This document shows positions 15,995 to 23,676 of a DNA stretch of 42,500 nt, piece by piece. A program made the translations under genes and the position numbers. Each line of letters opens with the position of its first letter. The first letter of the stretch is position 1. This DNA is from Bacteroidota bacterium (lineage in GTDB: Bacteria; Bacteroidota; Bacteroidia; NS11-12g; UBA9320): positions 1-42,500 of the forward strand of contig NVWV01000015.1 in the NCBI GenBank assembly GCA_002746305.1, read 5' to 3'. The notes beneath the pieces are model-generated. The model worked only from the letters and a program-made list of their open reading frames with translations. It ran no database searches and was not told the DNA's origin.

Positions 15995-16141
15995 TTTTTC
16001 ACCCCAATCACATTACATATTAACATGATGTAAATTCCTTACATTCATTTTCTATTCGACTCACTGTTAACCTCATACACTTAAGGATTACCGAGTGTAC
16101 AAAATATTACCTATATTGTAGAAACCAAACATTCTAATTCT

Positions 16142-16507
16142 ATGCATAAAACAGTTACTTCAAAAAATGAGATTCACTTGTACCTAAAGCCCAATTGCTC
16201 AAAATCTAAGAAAGTATTGGCCTATGCTAAAAGTCTAAGCAACAATGTAAATGTCATTGATATTGTTCGTACTAAAGGCACAGGAACTATTTGGCACAGC
16301 ATCCTTTCGAAGCTTAATAAATCACCAAAACAGTTGTTGGATAAGTCAAAACCTTACTATCAAAAACATATAAAAGGTATGGACTTTGAAGACAGAGATT
16401 GGACGACTTTATTAATGCATAACCCTGAATTAGTTCGTAGCCCAATTGCAATTAAAGGCAACAAAGCCATGATCCTTGATAATCCCACGGATATCTATAA
16501 AATATAG
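16142..16507 (+). CDS. ArsC/Spx-family thioredoxin-fold protein
   Basis: The 121-residue product has the length and layout of the ArsC/Spx family. A first beta strand leads to Cys19 in NCSKSKK (compare CGTSR of arsenate reductase). Near the end comes LLMHNPELVRSPIAIKGNKA, which matches the conserved HPxLxxRPI segment with Arg99 kept. There is no CxxC, and the Arg expected in the middle helix (LLR in ArsC) is replaced in LLDKSK. Arsenate reduction is therefore doubtful; a glutathione- or bacillithiol-linked reductase or a regulatory role are alternatives. It is a single gene, with short ATGTAA/TTACAT half-sites upstream. Confidence 0.7.
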   Translation: MHKTVTSKNEIHLYLKPNCSKSKKVLAYAKSLSNNVNVIDIVRTKGTGTIWHSILSKLNKSPKQLLDKSKPYYQKHIKGMDFEDRDWTTLLMHNPELVRSPIAIKGNKAMILDNPTDIYKI

Positions 16508-16521
16508 CATTTTTTGAGCAT

Positions 16522-16550
16522 AAAAAAAGGCCCGCATTAAGCAGACCTTT
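16522..16550 (-). terminator. Terminator at the end of the ribosomal protein cluster
   Basis: On the minus strand AAAGGTCTGC pairs with GCGGGCCTTT over 10 positions (two G-T pairs), with a TTAAT loop, and a run of T residues follows. It lies about 30 bases after the rplQ stop. It also sits just after the plus-strand ArsC-like gene and could separate the two converging units. Confidence 0.8.
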
Positions 16551-16580
16551 CAAATATGTTTGATTTAAACTATTGGACTA

Positions 16581-17408
16581 TTATTTACCCCCATCTAGTT
16601 CATCTTGCCATTTTTTAAGTTCGTCCCATTTGCCATCTGCAGCCATTTTAGCTTGCTCTGGCCAAGTTTTAGGATCGTGAGCAGCAAAGTTACCTTCAGC
16701 AGCATCAAGTACAGCCTTAAGTTCGTCTGCAGTCTTTTCAGCCAATATAGCAAAGGTTGAGATACCTGCGTCTGTAAAGACACCTGCCATCTTAGGACCA
16801 ATTCCCTCAATTTTAGTTAAGTCATCTGCTTTAGCTTCAGAAGCCTTCTCAGTTGTAGAAGTCTTCTCCACTACTGGAGTTTCTTCAACAGTCTCAGTTG
16901 TTGCTTCTACTACTTCCTCAACAACCTTCTCCTTCTTTGGAGATTTAGTTGCTGGTGCTGCTGCACTAGTCTCAGTTTTCTTACCTCTACGAGTACGTTT
17001 GCTACCTGACTTTGCTTTAGACTTAGAAGACTTTGCTTCTAGCATTGCATCGTTAAAGTCAACAAGCTCCATCATACACATATCAGCATTGTCACCAAGT
17101 CTGTTACCTGTCTTTAAGATTCTTGTATACCCTCCAGGTCTATCCGCTACTTTAGGAGCAATTGAAGTAAACAATTCGTTTACAGCGTCTTTGCTTTGCA
17201 AGTAACCAAATACTATTCTTCTTGAGTGCGTAGTATTGTCTTTAGACTTGGTTATAAGTGGCTCTACATATACCCTTAAAGCCTTTGCTTTAGCAGTAGT
17301 TGTAAAGATACGTTTGTGTGTTAAGAGAGAAGACGCCATATTGCTAAGCATAGCTTCTCTATGCCCTTTCTTTCTCCCTAAGTGATTAAATTTTTTCCCG
17401 TGCCTCAT
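16581..17408 (-). CDS. rplQ: 50S ribosomal protein L17 with C-terminal helix-hairpin-helix extension
   Basis: Residues 1-120 are a full L17 domain (MRHGKKFNHLGRKKGHREAM at the start; GDNADMCMMELVDFN at its end). Then come a basic stretch (126-145) and a low-complexity Ala/Glu/Thr/Val linker (146-195). The final 80 residues form a separate domain: DDLTKIEGIGPKMAGVFTDA is a helix-hairpin-helix motif, followed by HDPKTWPEQA and KWDELKKWQDELDGGK. Total 275 aa, against about 120 for E. coli L17. The same tail type is known on other Bacteroidota ribosomal proteins such as L21. Its role is unknown; nucleic-acid or protein binding is the obvious guess. It is last in the cluster, after rpoA. Confidence 0.95.
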   Translation of the reverse strand: MRHGKKFNHLGRKKGHREAMLSNMASSLLTHKRIFTTTAKAKALRVYVEPLITKSKDNTTHSRRIVFGYLQSKDAVNELFTSIAPKVADRPGGYTRILKTGNRLGDNADMCMMELVDFNDAMLEAKSSKSKAKSGSKRTRRGKKTETSAAAPATKSPKKEKVVEEVVEATTETVEETPVVEKTSTTEKASEAKADDLTKIEGIGPKMAGVFTDAGISTFAILAEKTADELKAVLDAAEGNFAAHDPKTWPEQAKMAADGKWDELKKWQDELDGGK

Positions 17409-17423
17409 CGTTCTATCTTACTA

Positions 17424-18416
17424 TTATTCGTCATCAAGATTATACTTCGCTACATCCATACCAAAGTTTAATCCTTTTTCCTTTACAAAATCTTCTAACT
17501 CTGTTAATGATTTTTTACCAAAGTTTCTGAACTTTAACAAATCCTCAATGTGGAAACTTACCAACTCACCTAGTGTTCTTATCTCCGCTGCCTTCAAGCA
17601 ATTGTATGCTCTCACAGAAAGATCAAGATCAGAAAGAGAAGTTTTAAGTATTTTTCTCATATGAAGCATATTTTCATCCACTTCATTCTTTTGAGATTGT
17701 ACTTGAGTATCTTCTAGTATACTCTCATCAGAGAACAACACAAGATGTCTCATCATAATTTTAGACGCTTCTTTCAAAGCTTCTTCAGGATGAATAGAAC
17801 CATCTGTTTTCACTTCAAATACAAGCTTTTCGTAATCTGTCTTTTGCTCAACTCTAAAATCTTCAATACGATACTTCACATTTTTGATTGGAGTAAAAAC
17901 AGAATCAATAGCTATTTCTCCGATTGGAGCATTCTCTTGTATATTTTCTTCAGCTGGAACATATCCTCTACCCTTCTCAATCGTCAATTCGATTTCAAAG
18001 TTTACATATGGCTCCATTGAACAGATTACAAAATCAGGATTTAATATTTCGAAAGCATTGGTGTATCTCGCAATCTCACCAGCCTTAAATTCTTCCTTAC
18101 CTTTAAGAGAAATAAAAATCTTTTCACTCTCACTAGAATCAATAAGTTTTTTAAATCTTACTTGCTTTAGGTTAAGGATAATTTCGGTAACGTCTTCTAG
18201 AATACCTTTGATTGTAGAAAACTCATGATCAACTCCTGGAATTCTAATTGAAGTTATAGCCCATCCTTCTAAAGATGAAAGCAAAATTCTTCTCATTGCA
18301 TTACCAACAGTTACACCATAACCTCTTTCAAGAGGGCTAAATTCAAACAGACCATAGTTGGCTGTTTCTTTATGCATTATAACCTTATCAGGTTGTTTAA
18401 AATCTAATATCGCCAT
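17424..18416 (-). CDS. rpoA: DNA-directed RNA polymerase subunit alpha
   Basis: The 330-residue product has the N-terminal assembly domain (residues ~1-235, with VGNAMRRILLSSLEGWAITS) that dimerises and nucleates the polymerase. A linker leads to the C-terminal domain (~265-325, LDLSVRAYNCLKAAEIRTLG and FRNFGKKSLTELEDF), whose helix-hairpin-helix elements contact upstream DNA and regulators. It lies between rpsD and rplQ as in the alpha operon of most bacteria, four bases after rpsD. Confidence 0.97.
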   Translation of the reverse strand: MAILDFKQPDKVIMHKETANYGLFEFSPLERGYGVTVGNAMRRILLSSLEGWAITSIRIPGVDHEFSTIKGILEDVTEIILNLKQVRFKKLIDSSESEKIFISLKGKEEFKAGEIARYTNAFEILNPDFVICSMEPYVNFEIELTIEKGRGYVPAEENIQENAPIGEIAIDSVFTPIKNVKYRIEDFRVEQKTDYEKLVFEVKTDGSIHPEEALKEASKIMMRHLVLFSDESILEDTQVQSQKNEVDENMLHMRKILKTSLSDLDLSVRAYNCLKAAEIRTLGELVSFHIEDLLKFRNFGKKSLTELEDFVKEKGLNFGMDVAKYNLDDE

Positions 18417-18420
18417 CTTA

Positions 18421-19023
18421 TTATTTCGAGTAAAGTTCTACTATTAATTGTTCTTGGATATTTTCAGGTATCTCGTCTCTATTTGGATAATTAAGGAAGG
18501 TACCTTTATAGGTATCCCCATCCCATTCTAACCAGCTAAAATTATTTCTTGAAGCAAGTGAATCAGTGATAATCTCAAGAGATTTTGATTTCTCCCTTAC
18601 TTCAATCACATCACCTGATTTTACTTGGAAAGAAGGTATATTAGTAACAACGCCATTCACTCTAATGTGTTTGTGCCCTACCAATTGTCTTGCACCTCTA
18701 CGGGTAGGAGCAATACCTAATCTAAATACGGTATTATCCAATCTAGCTTCCAAAAATTTCAAAAGATTTTCACCTGTGATACCTTTTTTACGGTCAGCTC
18801 TATCAAAAGTCAAAGCAAATTGCTTCTCAAGTACACCATAGGTGTATTTAACCTTTTGTTTTTCTGCCAATTGCATTGCATACTCAGATTTCTTTCCTCT
18901 TCTTCTGGTATTACCATGTTGCCCTGGAGGATAGTTTTTCTTTTCTAAAGCCTTTGAAGGTCCAAAAATTGGTTCTTTAAACTTACGTGCAATTCTTGCT
19001 TTGGGTCCTCTATATCTTGCCAT
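18421..19023 (-). CDS. rpsD: 30S ribosomal protein S4
   Basis: The 200-residue product is a primary 16S rRNA binder that starts small-subunit assembly and in many bacteria represses the alpha operon. The S4 RNA-binding domain is seen at LDNTVFRLGIAPTRRGARQL with VGHKHIRVNGV. The N-terminal part has no cysteines, so this is the zinc-free form. It follows rpsK after 36 bases, one of the widest gaps in the cluster and a possible site for regulatory structure. Confidence 0.97.
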   Translation of the reverse strand: MARYRGPKARIARKFKEPIFGPSKALEKKNYPPGQHGNTRRRGKKSEYAMQLAEKQKVKYTYGVLEKQFALTFDRADRKKGITGENLLKFLEARLDNTVFRLGIAPTRRGARQLVGHKHIRVNGVVTNIPSFQVKSGDVIEVREKSKSLEIITDSLASRNNFSWLEWDGDTYKGTFLNYPNRDEIPENIQEQLIVELYSK

Positions 19024-19059
19024 TTTATTTCTTCCTTAATCGTTTCTATATTGTCCTGA

Positions 19060-19449
19060 TTAAACTCTTCTTCTTTTGGGAGGTCTACATCCATTATGAG
19101 GTAACGGTGTAACATCTCTAATCGCTGACACTTCAAGACCTGCTTGACTAAGTGAACGAATAGCTGATTCTCTACCTGCTCCTGGACCTTTTACAAGAAC
19201 TTCTACTTTCTTAAGACCTAAATCCACTGCTACTTTAGCACAATCTTGAGCTGCAACCTGTGCTGCATATGGAGTGTTCTTCTTAGAACCTCTAAAGCCC
19301 ATTTTACCAGCACTACTCCAAGAGATAACTTGACCTTGACTGTTTGTAATTGAGATGATAATATTATTGAATGAAGATTTTACATAAGCAAAACCATTTG
19401 CTTCAATATTAACTTTTCTCTTCTTAATTGATTTTTTACTTCCTGCCAT
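19060..19449 (-). CDS. rpsK: 30S ribosomal protein S11
   Basis: The 129-residue product sits on the platform of the small subunit and contacts the mRNA near the E site. Family landmarks are SFNNIIISITNSQGQVISWS, SAGKMGFRGSKKNTPYAAQ and the C-terminal RDVTPLPHNGCRPPKRRRV. It lies seven bases after rpsM and before rpsD. Length and order match the family norm. Confidence 0.97.
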   Translation of the reverse strand: MAGSKKSIKKRKVNIEANGFAYVKSSFNNIIISITNSQGQVISWSSAGKMGFRGSKKNTPYAAQVAAQDCAKVAVDLGLKKVEVLVKGPGAGRESAIRSLSQAGLEVSAIRDVTPLPHNGCRPPKRRRV

Positions 19450-19456
19450 GATTCAA

Positions 19457-19834
19457 TTATTTAAGTGCCTTTTTCTTATTAGCCATTGTTTTTTTCTTCC
19501 CTTTTCTGGTACGAGCATTATTCTTGGTTCTTTGCCCTCTGAGAGGCAATCCTTTACGATGTCTCAAACCTCGGTAACATCCTATATCCATAAGACGCTT
19601 GATATTCATTTGAGTTTCAGATCTAAGTTCACCTTCTACTTTGAACTCCTTACCAATAAACTCACGAATACCGGAGATATCAGTATCAGTCCAATCTTCA
19701 ACTTTTTTGTCCTCACTTACCTTAGCTGACTTAAGTATGTGAGCAGCTCTGCTGCTACCCACACCGTGAATGTAGGTAAGCCCTACAACTCCTCTTTTAC
19801 CTTTAGGTAAATCTATTCCTGCAATACGTGCCAT
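19457..19834 (-). CDS. rpsM: 30S ribosomal protein S13
   Basis: The 125-residue product is in the head of the small subunit and contacts the large subunit and P-site tRNA. It begins MARIAGIDLPKGKRGVVGLT and contains the helix-two-turn-helix YIHGVGSSRAAHIL. It ends in a basic tail (QRTKNNARTRKGKKK) that reaches the tRNAs. It directly follows rpmJ, two bases after its stop. Confidence 0.97.
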   Translation of the reverse strand: MARIAGIDLPKGKRGVVGLTYIHGVGSSRAAHILKSAKVSEDKKVEDWTDTDISGIREFIGKEFKVEGELRSETQMNIKRLMDIGCYRGLRHRKGLPLRGQRTKNNARTRKGKKKTMANKKKALK

Positions 19835-19836
19835 TG

Positions 19837-19953
19837 TTATCCTTGTCTTTGCTTAAATCTTGGATTCTTTTTATTAATGACGTAAATACGCCCTTTTCTT
19901 TTAACGATCTTGCAATCGCTAGATCGTTTCTTAACTGAAGTTCTAACTTTCAT
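19837..19953 (-). CDS. rpmJ: 50S ribosomal protein L36, zinc-free form
   Basis: This 38-residue reading frame between infA and rpsM begins MKVRTSVKKRSSDCKIVKRK and ends KKNPRFKQRQG. That is clearly L36, the smallest large-subunit protein, which binds 23S rRNA near the base of the stalk. The zinc-binding form has three Cys and one His; here only Cys14 remains (SDCK), so this is the C-minus type. Four bases separate its start from the infA stop, and two bases separate its stop from rpsM. Confidence 0.95.
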   Translation of the reverse strand: MKVRTSVKKRSSDCKIVKRKGRIYVINKKNPRFKQRQG

Positions 19954-19957
19954 ACTG

Positions 19958-20176
19958 TTATTTATATCTGTAGCTAATTCTGCCTCTCGTTAAATCGTAA
20001 GGGGACATCTCAACTTGCACTTTGTCTCCAGGTAGAATACGGATGTAATACATTCTCATTTTACCGCTAATGGTAGCCACTATTTCGTGACCGTTTTGTA
20101 ACTTGACACGGAACATTGCGTTTGACAACGCTTCCGTTATTACACCATCTTGTTTAATTGCTTGTTGTTTTGCCAT
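19958..20176 (-). CDS. infA: Translation initiation factor IF-1
   Basis: The 72-residue OB-fold protein occupies the A site of the 30S subunit during initiation and helps IF-2 and IF-3 choose the start codon. Typical segments are KQDGVITEALSNAMFRVKLQ, NGHEIVATISGKMRMYYIRI and EMSPYDLTRGRISYRYK. The 47-base gap from secY holds a consensus promoter (20191-20222) whose -7 box ends 14 bases before this start. infA, and the genes after it, may therefore have independent transcription. Confidence 0.96.
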   Translation of the reverse strand: MAKQQAIKQDGVITEALSNAMFRVKLQNGHEIVATISGKMRMYYIRILPGDKVQVEMSPYDLTRGRISYRYK

Positions 20177-20190
20177 TTTTTAAAGGGCTG

Positions 20191-20222
20191 CAAAATTAAT
20201 TTTTTTTATTCTCTTCACCAAA
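20191..20222 (-). promoter_or_regulatory. Internal promoter in front of infA
   Basis: On the minus strand TTTG (20222-20219) and TAATTTTG (20198-20191) are separated by 20 bases, matching the -33/-7 pattern of Bacteroidota promoters with near-ideal spacing. The predicted start near 20185 gives a leader of about 10 bases for infA. The -33 box lies just past the secY stop codon. Confidence 0.65.
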
Positions 20223-20223
20223 C

Positions 20224-21585
20224 TTAACCAGTGATTGCTCCTCCGACAGAACTTCTGCCTTTAATTCTTCCTGTTTTCATAAGGCCATCATAGTGTCGCA
20301 TAATCAAGTATTGCTCAACTTGCTGCAAAGTATCCAATACAACACCAACCATTATTAGTAGAGATGTTCCACCATAAAATTGTGCGAATTGGTCATTCAC
20401 TCCAAACATAATCGCGAATACTGGGCATATTGCCACAAAACCAAGGAACACAGATCCCGGTAAAGTTATACGTGACATTACCGAACCTATAAAGTTGGCA
20501 GTCTTTCTTCCTGGCTTTACACCTGGAATGAAGCCTCCATTTCTTTTAAGGTCTTCCGCTATTTGATTTGGATTAATAGTAATTGCTGTATAGAAATAGG
20601 TAAATAAAACAATCATTACGAAGAATAATAGATTATACCCCCATCCATACGGATTCGTTAGCCCATTTAAAAAGGACGACTCATTCAATCCGGGAATTTG
20701 CATAGCTGTCGCTGGTAAAAACATTAGTGCCTGAGCAAAGATGATAGGCATTACACCTGCAGCATTAACCTTTAACGGTAAATACTGTCTTACTCCACCC
20801 ATTTGCTTATTACCAACTATTCTCTTAGCATACTGAACAGGTATTCTTCTGGTAGCTTGTACCAAAGCAATTACTGCCAGAATTACGATTACCCATAAAA
20901 CAATTTCAACAATCAGTAACATTAACTCACTGCCCTTGAACCTATCTACAACTTCTGCTAACAAAGAAGCTGGTAGCCTTGCTATAATACCAACCATGAT
21001 AATGATTGAAATACCGTTGCCTACACCCCTATCTGTAATACGCTCTCCCAACCACATCGTAAACATGGTACCAGCCACAAGTACAAGTGTACCTACTACT
21101 AGAAAACCTGTCCAACCTAATGCTCCAGAAGTTTCAGACATCAATGCCAACGGCTTACCTGCTCCTGATTTAAGGTTGATTAAATATGCTAGACCTTGAA
21201 CCATAGTAATAGCTATGGTTAAATATCGGGTAATTGAGTTTATCTTACGTCGACCGTCTTCTCCTTCCTTCTGCATTTTCTGGAAAGATGGAACAGCCAC
21301 AGTCAATAACTGAATTACAATGGAAGCCGAAATGTACGGCATAATTCCCAATGCAAATATGGAAACCCTATCAAAAGCACCACCAGAGAATGTATTAATA
21401 AGTCCTAATAAACCTTCAGATTCTTTGGCACCATATACAGTGTCTAGTATTACAGGATCAACACCTGGTATTACAATAAATGTTCCGATTCTATAAACGA
21501 CCAAAAGAAGAACAAGGTTTAAAATCCTTGTTCTAAGATCCTCAATAGAAAATATGTTTTTTAATGTACTTATTAACTTATTCAT
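20224..21585 (-). CDS. secY: Protein translocase subunit SecY
   Basis: The 453-residue, ten-helix channel protein conducts unfolded proteins across or into the inner membrane with SecE and SecG. It has IEDLRTRILNLVLLLVVYRI (TM1), the plug region after it, and conserved GVRQYLPLKVNAAGVMPIIF. The cytoplasmic loop NPNQIAEDLKRNGGFIPGVK, which SecA and the ribosome contact, is also present. It follows rplO after four bases and closes the spc part of the cluster; a promoter for infA lies directly after it. Confidence 0.97.
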   Translation of the reverse strand: MNKLISTLKNIFSIEDLRTRILNLVLLLVVYRIGTFIVIPGVDPVILDTVYGAKESEGLLGLINTFSGGAFDRVSIFALGIMPYISASIVIQLLTVAVPSFQKMQKEGEDGRRKINSITRYLTIAITMVQGLAYLINLKSGAGKPLALMSETSGALGWTGFLVVGTLVLVAGTMFTMWLGERITDRGVGNGISIIIMVGIIARLPASLLAEVVDRFKGSELMLLIVEIVLWVIVILAVIALVQATRRIPVQYAKRIVGNKQMGGVRQYLPLKVNAAGVMPIIFAQALMFLPATAMQIPGLNESSFLNGLTNPYGWGYNLLFFVMIVLFTYFYTAITINPNQIAEDLKRNGGFIPGVKPGRKTANFIGSVMSRITLPGSVFLGFVAICPVFAIMFGVNDQFAQFYGGTSLLIMVGVVLDTLQQVEQYLIMRHYDGLMKTGRIKGRSSVGGAITG

Positions 21586-21589
21586 AGAC

Positions 21590-22036
21590 TTAAATAGTTT
21601 CTGCTGTGCCTCCTGCTTTTTCTATTGCAGCTTTAGCAGTTTTTGTAAAGGCATTTACCTTAATGTCAACTTTACTGGTTAGCTCTCCTCTACCTAGAAT
21701 CTTAACTATTTGAGTCTTCTTAATAACATTTGCAGCTATCAACGATTCTGTAGTTACTTCTTTTGCTTTTGTTTTGTCAACAATTTCTTGTAGCCTGTCA
21801 AGATTAATTCCAACATACTCCACTCTCGTAGGGTTTTTAAAACCAAACTTAGGTACTCTTCTTTGAAGAGGCATTTGTCCACCTTCAAAACCTACTGATC
21901 TGCTATATCCAGTTCTAGACTGAGCTCCTTTGTGACCTTTTGTAGAAGTTCCACCTCTACCAGATCCCTGCCCTCTAGCAATTCTTTTTCCTTTTTTAAC
22001 CGAACCTTCTGCCGGTTTCAAACTATGTAAATTCAT
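21590..22036 (-). CDS. rplO: 50S ribosomal protein L15
   Basis: The 148-residue product starts with the usual extended basic arm (MNLHSLKPAEGSVKKGKRIA, then RGQGSGRGGTSTKGHKGAQS) that penetrates 23S rRNA. A globular C-terminal domain follows (VIKKTQIVKILGRGELTSKV). It is a late-assembly protein near the peptidyl-transferase region. It sits between rpmD and secY, two bases after rpmD. Confidence 0.96.
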   Translation of the reverse strand: MNLHSLKPAEGSVKKGKRIARGQGSGRGGTSTKGHKGAQSRTGYSRSVGFEGGQMPLQRRVPKFGFKNPTRVEYVGINLDRLQEIVDKTKAKEVTTESLIAANVIKKTQIVKILGRGELTSKVDIKVNAFTKTAKAAIEKAGGTAETI

Positions 22037-22038
22037 AA

Positions 22039-22218
22039 TTACCCTTTTTCTACTTTAAGTAAATGCTCTACCTTACGAATCATACCTAACACTGCAGGCG
22101 ATCCTTCTACCTCTCTAGTCTTGTTCAGCTTCTTTAGACCCAAAGCTATTAACGTTCTTTTTTGATCCGCAGGACGTCTGATAGCACTCTTAATTTGTGT
22201 TATTTTTAACTTTCCCAT
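22039..22218 (-). CDS. rpmD: 50S ribosomal protein L30
   Basis: This 59-residue frame between rpsE and rplO begins MGKLKITQIKSAIRRPADQK and continues RTLIALGLKKLNKTREV, the L30 pattern. VLGMIRKVEHLLKVE is the final helix and strand. L30 binds 23S rRNA on the solvent side. The start ATG is four bases after the rpsE stop, and the stop is two bases before rplO. Length and position are normal for the short bacterial form. Confidence 0.95.
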   Translation of the reverse strand: MGKLKITQIKSAIRRPADQKRTLIALGLKKLNKTREVEGSPAVLGMIRKVEHLLKVEKG

Positions 22219-22222
22219 TTTA

Positions 22223-22741
22223 TTATCCGTTAAACACTTTATTTAAACTTACACCTCTTTGTTCAGCAACTGTATAAGCATCTCTCAATTTTGTCAGTGC
22301 ATCCATTGTTGCCTTCACCACATTATGCGGGTTTGAAGATCCTTTTGACTTTGCCAATACATCTTTTACACCGGCACTATCAAAAACAGCACGCATTGCA
22401 CCACCAGCAATAACACCTGTACCATTTGAAGCAGGCTTCATAAATACAAATCCTCCAGAATACTTACCGTATTGCTCATGAGGGATTGTATTATTGATCA
22501 AAGGAACCTTAACAAGATTCTTCTTTGCATCTTCTATTCCTTTTTGGATGGCATCAATAACCTCACCTGCTTTTCCAAGCCCGTGACCTACAATACCCTT
22601 TCCATCTCCTACAACTACAATAGCGTTGAAGCTGAATGTTCTACCACCTTTAGTAACTTTAGCTACACGGTTGATATTTACCACTGTCTCTTTCAGTTCA
22701 AGATCAGTTGTTTTGATTTGTTTTAATGTTTGTGTTGCCAT
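22223..22741 (-). CDS. rpsE: 30S ribosomal protein S5
   Basis: The 172-residue product helps form the mRNA entry tunnel and guards decoding accuracy with S4. The double-stranded RNA-binding domain is seen in VVNINRVAKVTKGGRTFSFN with AIVVVGDGKGIVGHGLGKA. The second domain has TGVIAGGAMRAVFDSAGVKD and KGSSNPHNVVKATMDAL. It lies between rplR and rpmD. Confidence 0.97.
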   Translation of the reverse strand: MATQTLKQIKTTDLELKETVVNINRVAKVTKGGRTFSFNAIVVVGDGKGIVGHGLGKAGEVIDAIQKGIEDAKKNLVKVPLINNTIPHEQYGKYSGGFVFMKPASNGTGVIAGGAMRAVFDSAGVKDVLAKSKGSSNPHNVVKATMDALTKLRDAYTVAEQRGVSLNKVFNG

Positions 22742-22744
22742 TTC

Positions 22745-23089
22745 TTAGAATTTTAAACCGCCTTCTCTTGCTCCTTCTGCTAAACTCTTGATACGTCCGT
22801 GATATAAATACCCATTTCTATCAAATTTCACATTCTCTATACCATTAGCACTCGCCTTCTCTGCGATAGCCTTTCCCACTTCTTTTGCAATATCAGACTT
22901 TGTTCCTTTGTCTATACCCTGAGAAGATGTAGCTAGTATTGTAGCTCCTTTAGAATCATCAATTAATTGTACGTAGATAGCTTTGTTACTTCTATACACA
23001 CACAGTCTTGGAACGTCAGCGGTACCCAAAACCTTTCTTCGAATTCTATTTTTAATTTTGGCTCTTCTTGATGCCTTATTTTTAATCAT
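22745..23089 (-). CDS. rplR: 50S ribosomal protein L18
   Basis: The 114-residue product binds 5S rRNA together with L5 and attaches it to the large subunit. Landmarks are a basic start (MIKNKASRRAKIKNRIRRKV), PRLCVYRSNKAIYVQLIDD and the C-terminal FDRNGYLYHGRIKSLAEGAR with EGGLKF. It is three bases upstream of rpsE and follows rplF after 14 bases. Confidence 0.96.
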   Translation of the reverse strand: MIKNKASRRAKIKNRIRRKVLGTADVPRLCVYRSNKAIYVQLIDDSKGATILATSSQGIDKGTKSDIAKEVGKAIAEKASANGIENVKFDRNGYLYHGRIKSLAEGAREGGLKF

Positions 23090-23103
23090 AATGCTATGCC
23101 TTA

Positions 23104-23652
23104 TTATTTAGCTGCAGTCTTACCTGCTTTTCTTCTTAACTCCTCGCCCATAAACTTAATTCCTTTACCTTTATAAGGCTCAGGTGGACGTAAACTTCTC
23201 AACTTCGCTGCCACTTGACCAACTAGTTGCTTATCTATACTCTCAAAGGTTACCAGTGGAGGCTGACCTTTAACAGCTTCAGTTGTTACCTTAACTTCAC
23301 TCGGTATTTGCATAAAAATAGTGTGCGAGTACCCAAGGTTCAACTCTAATAATTGACCCGTTACTATAGCTCTATAACCTACACCAATTAATTGCTGCTG
23401 AGTTTTATAACCTTCATTAACACCAACTATCATATTGCTAATTAGAGATCTATATAGGCCATGTTTAGCTTTCTCTTCTTTAGTCTCACCATTTCTACTT
23501 ACAATGACATTTCCATCCTCGATTTTTACATCTATTAATGAAACTTCTTGTACAAGCTCACCTTTTGGGCCTTTTACTGTTACCTGATTGTTATCAAACT
23601 TAAGTTCAACACCAGAAGGTAAAGCTATTGGGTTATTTCCTATTCGTGACAT
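23104..23652 (-). CDS. rplF: 50S ribosomal protein L6
   Basis: The 182-residue product has two similar alpha/beta domains and lies near the factor-binding site of the large subunit. It begins MSRIGNNPIALPSGVELKFD. The conserved C-terminal loop LRPPEPYKGKGIKFMGEELR contacts the sarcin-ricin region. It follows rpsH after 24 bases. Length is usual. Confidence 0.97.
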   Translation of the reverse strand: MSRIGNNPIALPSGVELKFDNNQVTVKGPKGELVQEVSLIDVKIEDGNVIVSRNGETKEEKAKHGLYRSLISNMIVGVNEGYKTQQQLIGVGYRAIVTGQLLELNLGYSHTIFMQIPSEVKVTTEAVKGQPPLVTFESIDKQLVGQVAAKLRSLRPPEPYKGKGIKFMGEELRRKAGKTAAK

Positions 23653-23676
23653 TTTTCTTTCTTCTATCTTTATTGT

